NCBI GenBank assembly: GCA_947383275.1
Contig: CANDCW010000061.1
Location: 1 to 16,218 of the forward strand
Direction: 5' to 3'
Source of the DNA: an uncultured Bacillota bacterium
Lineage (GTDB): Bacteria > Bacillota > Clostridia > Oscillospirales > Oscillospiraceae
DNA length: 16,218 bases
The position numbers and the translations under genes are program-made. The notes under the pieces are model-generated. The model was given only the letters and a program-made list of their open reading frames with translations, was not told the DNA's origin and ran no database searches. Of the stretch, positions 14,436 through 16,218 are shown in pieces (positions within the stretch are counted from its first letter, which is position 1; every line of letters starts with the position of its first letter).

Positions 14436-14460
14436 TTCCGCTGTATAATGATGAGCGGAA
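14436..14460 (+). promoter_or_regulatory. Exporter promoter -10 inside an inverted repeat
   Basis: A perfect -10 TATAAT (14444-14449) lies within the inverted repeat TTCCGCT (14436-14442) - 11 bases - AGCGGAA (14454-14460). The right arm overlaps the start of the ribosome binding site AAGGAGG (14459-14465). The -35 is poor (TTACCT at 14419, spacer 19), as expected for an activator-dependent promoter. A regulator bound here would cover both -10 and transcription start. Confidence 0.5.
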
Positions 14461-14472
14461 GGAGGCGTTACT

Positions 14473-15060
14473 ATGCCTGGCTATGTGATAGGTAATTTTT
14501 TTGTATATTCGGTCATCAATGCGTTCACCCCAGGACCAGGAAATATCCTTGCTCTGAACACTGTAACAAACTACGGATGGAAGAAAGGGAATCCTCTGTT
14601 CCTGGGTATCTTCGCCGGTTACTATGTTGTTCAACTGATTTGTGCGGTGTTTGTTTTTGGTATCAGCGCCTTTTTACCTGGGGTGCTGGACGTGATGAAA
14701 TATGTCGGCGCGGCCTATATCCTCTGGCTGGCCGTTCATATTGCGTTCAGCCGTCCAGATGGGGACAGCGGAGAAAAATCGGCGTCCTTTTGGAAAGGCT
14801 TCATGCTGCAATTTGTCAATGTGAAAATATATCTGTTCGGCATTACGGCTTTAACTGGGTATATCACCAATTACAGTACCGCATTATGGGTATTGATTCT
14901 CTTTGAACTCATCATCGCCACCATAGGAACGATTGCTACAACGTGTTGGATCGGAGCGGGGATGGCTATTCAGAAAATCTATCTCCAATACTACCGGCCA
15001 ATCAATATCATTCTGGCCTTGACCTTGCTGGAATGTGTATATAGCATCCTGACATCATAA
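14473..15060 (+). CDS. LysE/RhtB-family amino-acid exporter
   Basis: Integral membrane exporter of the LysE/RhtB superfamily, 195 residues, about six membrane helices. ATG 14473 follows AAGGAGG. The superfamily signature is NAFTPGPGNILALNT (16-30, PGPGN at 20-24). LGIFAGYYVVQLICAVFVFG forms the next helix, followed by YVGAAYILWLA and a short charged loop (RPDGDSGEKS). The C-terminal half holds FMLQFVNVKIYLFGITALTGY and two more helices. Known members export lysine, arginine, homoserine or other amino acids. The LysR gene directly upstream and the arginine operon next door favour a basic amino acid, but the sequence does not show the substrate. AT-richer than the arg genes. Confidence 0.88.
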   Translation: MPGYVIGNFFVYSVINAFTPGPGNILALNTVTNYGWKKGNPLFLGIFAGYYVVQLICAVFVFGISAFLPGVLDVMKYVGAAYILWLAVHIAFSRPDGDSGEKSASFWKGFMLQFVNVKIYLFGITALTGYITNYSTALWVLILFELIIATIGTIATTCWIGAGMAIQKIYLQYYRPINIILALTLLECVYSILTS

Positions 15061-15075
15061 AATGCGGAGGTAATT

Positions 15076-15235
15076 ATGGAAAAACAAGATGTTAGACAAA
15101 GACAAAACCTATGTGGCACATACTTATAATCGTTTTCCTGTCGCTGCTCAGAGCGGGCGTGGAGCCACCGCAAAGGACTTTGCCGGAAAAGAGTACATCG
15201 ACTTTGGCAGCGGCATCGGCACAAATGCCTATCTG
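15076..15235 (+). pseudogene. N-terminal fragment of a second acetylornithine aminotransferase-like gene
   Basis: GGAGG (15066-15070) precedes ATG 15076, but that frame is quickly closed. One base over, from 15089, the sequence reads MLDKDKTYVAHTYNRFPVAA and continues GATAKDFAGKEYIDFGSGIGTNA. This matches the first 45 or so residues of class III aminotransferases of the ArgD type (compare EYIDF-TAGIG in the intact argD). Homology then stops abruptly near 15235, within a frame that runs to 15367 with unrelated sequence. So it carries a likely frameshift at the start plus loss of about 350 residues including the PLP lysine. It differs at many positions from the argD at 10985, so it is not a recent copy. 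Position right behind the exporter suggests it once formed an operon with it. Confidence 0.7.
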
Positions 15236-15540
15236 AACAAGTCCAAGCATAGGAAGGGCATAGCCAATGGAGTATCGAATTGCACCAGACGTTGCAGAAA
15301 TTGGATGTTCATCAGGACTCCATTCTGGAGGGATACCATACCGAAGCCTGTCGGCAGGATACCGTGATTCTTTTTGTCACGTCCCTATTTTTTGTAAATC
15401 CTGTTTTATCCAAACGCAAAATGCCAGCAATCATTGAAACAGCGGTAATATATAGTTCATCTTCATTTCTAAAACGATTTTTCGGTTCTTCAAGCTTCAA
15501 TTTCTAAATGCAATCTCTCATGCAGTTTACAATTTATGCC
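15236..15540 (+). other. Degraded intergenic stretch without a recognisable gene
   Basis: About 300 AT-rich bases between the argD fragment and the response-regulator promoter. Short open frames exist on both strands: a + frame around 15269-15436 beginning MEYRIAPDVAEIG, and a minus-strand frame 15500-15312 beginning with TTG and reading KLEEPKNRFRNEDELYITA. Neither has a ribosome binding site or a family I recognise. I read this as debris from the event that truncated the aminotransferase. Confidence 0.35.
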
Positions 15541-15570
15541 TTGTATTGTCCTCTGGCTTTCCTATATAAT
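15541..15570 (+). promoter_or_regulatory. Promoter of the response-regulator gene
   Basis: -10 TATAAT (15565-15570) with TTGTAT (15541-15546) 18 bases before it as -35. The ATG is 35 bases downstream of the -10, behind AGGAGA (15593-15598). Confidence 0.55.
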
Positions 15571-15605
15571 TTGGACTAACGCTACCAAGCTCAGGAGACA
15601 CAAGT

Positions 15606-16218
15606 ATGGATAAAATTCTATTGCTGGAAGACGATGTGAGTCTGATTGATGGACTGACCTATTCCCTGCGGCGGCAGGGCTACGAATTAGACGTTGTCCG
15701 GACGGTCGCTGAGGCGCTTGCGCTTCTGCCCAACCTCAGCCAGTATGTTCTGCTGCTTCTGGATGTCACTCTGCCGGACGGAACGGGGTTTGAAGTCTGC
15801 GAACGGGTCAGGGCGCAGAATCGGCTGATCCCCATTATTTTTCTGACCGCATCCGACGAGGAAGTCAGCATCATCCGCGGTCTGGACAGCGGCGGTGACG
15901 ACTACATGACCAAGCCGTTCAAGCTGGGCGAGCTGTGTTCCCGCATTCGGGCGCTGCTGCGCCGGGCCGGTGTGGCCAAGCCGGCGCCATCGGAGATAAT
16001 CCAATGTGGAGACACCCAAATCGACCTTCTGGGAAGCCGGGCCTACCTGGACGGCAGGTCCCTGGATTTGACCGGCGCGGAATACCGCCTGCTCTGCCTG
16101 CTGGTACGCAACGCCGGCCGCGTTGTTACCCGGGACACCATTCTCAGCGAGCTGTGGGACGACGCCGGGAATTATGTGGACGGCAACACCCTGTCTGTTT
16201 ATGTGCGCCGCCTGCGGG
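15606..16218 (+). CDS. OmpR/PhoB-family two-component response regulator, 3' end outside window
   Basis: DNA-binding response regulator; 204 residues are visible before the window ends, with probably about 15-25 missing. ATG 15606 follows AGGAGA. The receiver domain (1 to about 115) has the acidic pair D9-D10, the phosphoacceptor Asp53 in LLLDVTLPDGTG, Thr81 in FLTAS, and Lys103 in TKPF. The C-terminal winged helix (from about residue 125) shows the LTGAEYRLLCLLVRNAGRVVTR pattern, given here as LTGAEYRLL then NAGRVVTRD, and ends in the DGNTLSVYVRRLR recognition region. The style resembles BceR/VanR-like regulators of cell-envelope stress; a sensor kinase is expected just downstream but is outside the window. 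GC-rich again, unlike the preceding island. Confidence 0.92.
   Translation, partial: MDKILLLEDDVSLIDGLTYSLRRQGYELDVVRTVAEALALLPNLSQYVLLLLDVTLPDGTGFEVCERVRAQNRLIPIIFLTASDEEVSIIRGLDSGGDDYMTKPFKLGELCSRIRALLRRAGVAKPAPSEIIQCGDTQIDLLGSRAYLDGRSLDLTGAEYRLLCLLVRNAGRVVTRDTILSELWDDAGNYVDGNTLSVYVRRLR

Noticed and set aside
15089..15367. Intact 92-residue protein
   Set aside because: Only the first half matches aminotransferases; the remainder is unrelated junction sequence, and the ribosome binding site belongs to another frame.
1..16218. The permease at the start and the response regulator at the end as one split Bce-type module
   Set aside because: In Bce-type loci the regulator and kinase normally precede the ATPase and permease. 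Here the regulator lies 14 kb behind, with its own promoter, so two separate modules are more likely.

Overview
The window looks like a chromosomal segment of a GC-rich, gut-type clostridium, most likely an Oscillospiraceae member of the Flavonifractor/Lawsonibacter/Intestinimonas kind. This is an inference from codon style, strong AGGAGG-type ribosome binding sites, the ychF and arg gene sequences, and relics of clostridial integrative elements. All recognisable genes are on the + strand. No tRNA, rRNA or CRISPR array was seen.

Layout. (1) 3-1613: the 3' part of a BceB-like (FtsX fold) ABC transporter permease, cut by the window edge. (2) About 1624-2651: decayed mobile DNA, with two tiny relic frames and then a tyrosine integrase with frameshifts, an internal deletion and a lost C-terminus. 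Its own promoter is still recognisable. (3) 2713-4983: ychF followed by two half-size chromate-transporter (CHR) genes, closed by a terminator. The integrase frame runs open into ychF, so a naive call gives a false 590-residue chimera. (4) 5218-13083: one seven-gene arginine operon, argG-argH-argC-argJ-argB-argD-argF. It is preceded by a promoter and an ARG-box-like palindrome, and has an unusual hairpin cluster between argC and argJ. (5) 13084-15235: a visibly AT-richer island. It begins with a TnpV relic directly behind argF, then a lysR-type regulator, a LysE-family amino-acid exporter, and a broken N-terminal fragment of a second, divergent argD. (6) 15236-15605: degraded intergenic DNA ending in a promoter. 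(7) 15606-end: the 5' part of an OmpR-family response regulator, cut by the window edge.

How it works together. The arg operon encodes a complete route from glutamate to arginine apart from carbamoyl phosphate synthesis. ArgJ recycles the acetyl group, so a separate argE is not needed and argA is needed at most to prime the cycle. ArgB has the N-terminal helix and C-terminal signature typical of arginine-inhibited enzymes. The adjacent LysR/LysE pair is a plausible export valve for basic amino acids, and the argD fragment behind it suggests the imported unit once carried its own aminotransferase gene.

I see no clearly new multi-gene system. The best leads are the competing hairpins in the argC-argJ gap, the ARG-box-like palindrome, the integrase relic that may now supply the promoter for ychF, and the lysR-lysE-argD' island bounded by a transposon relic.
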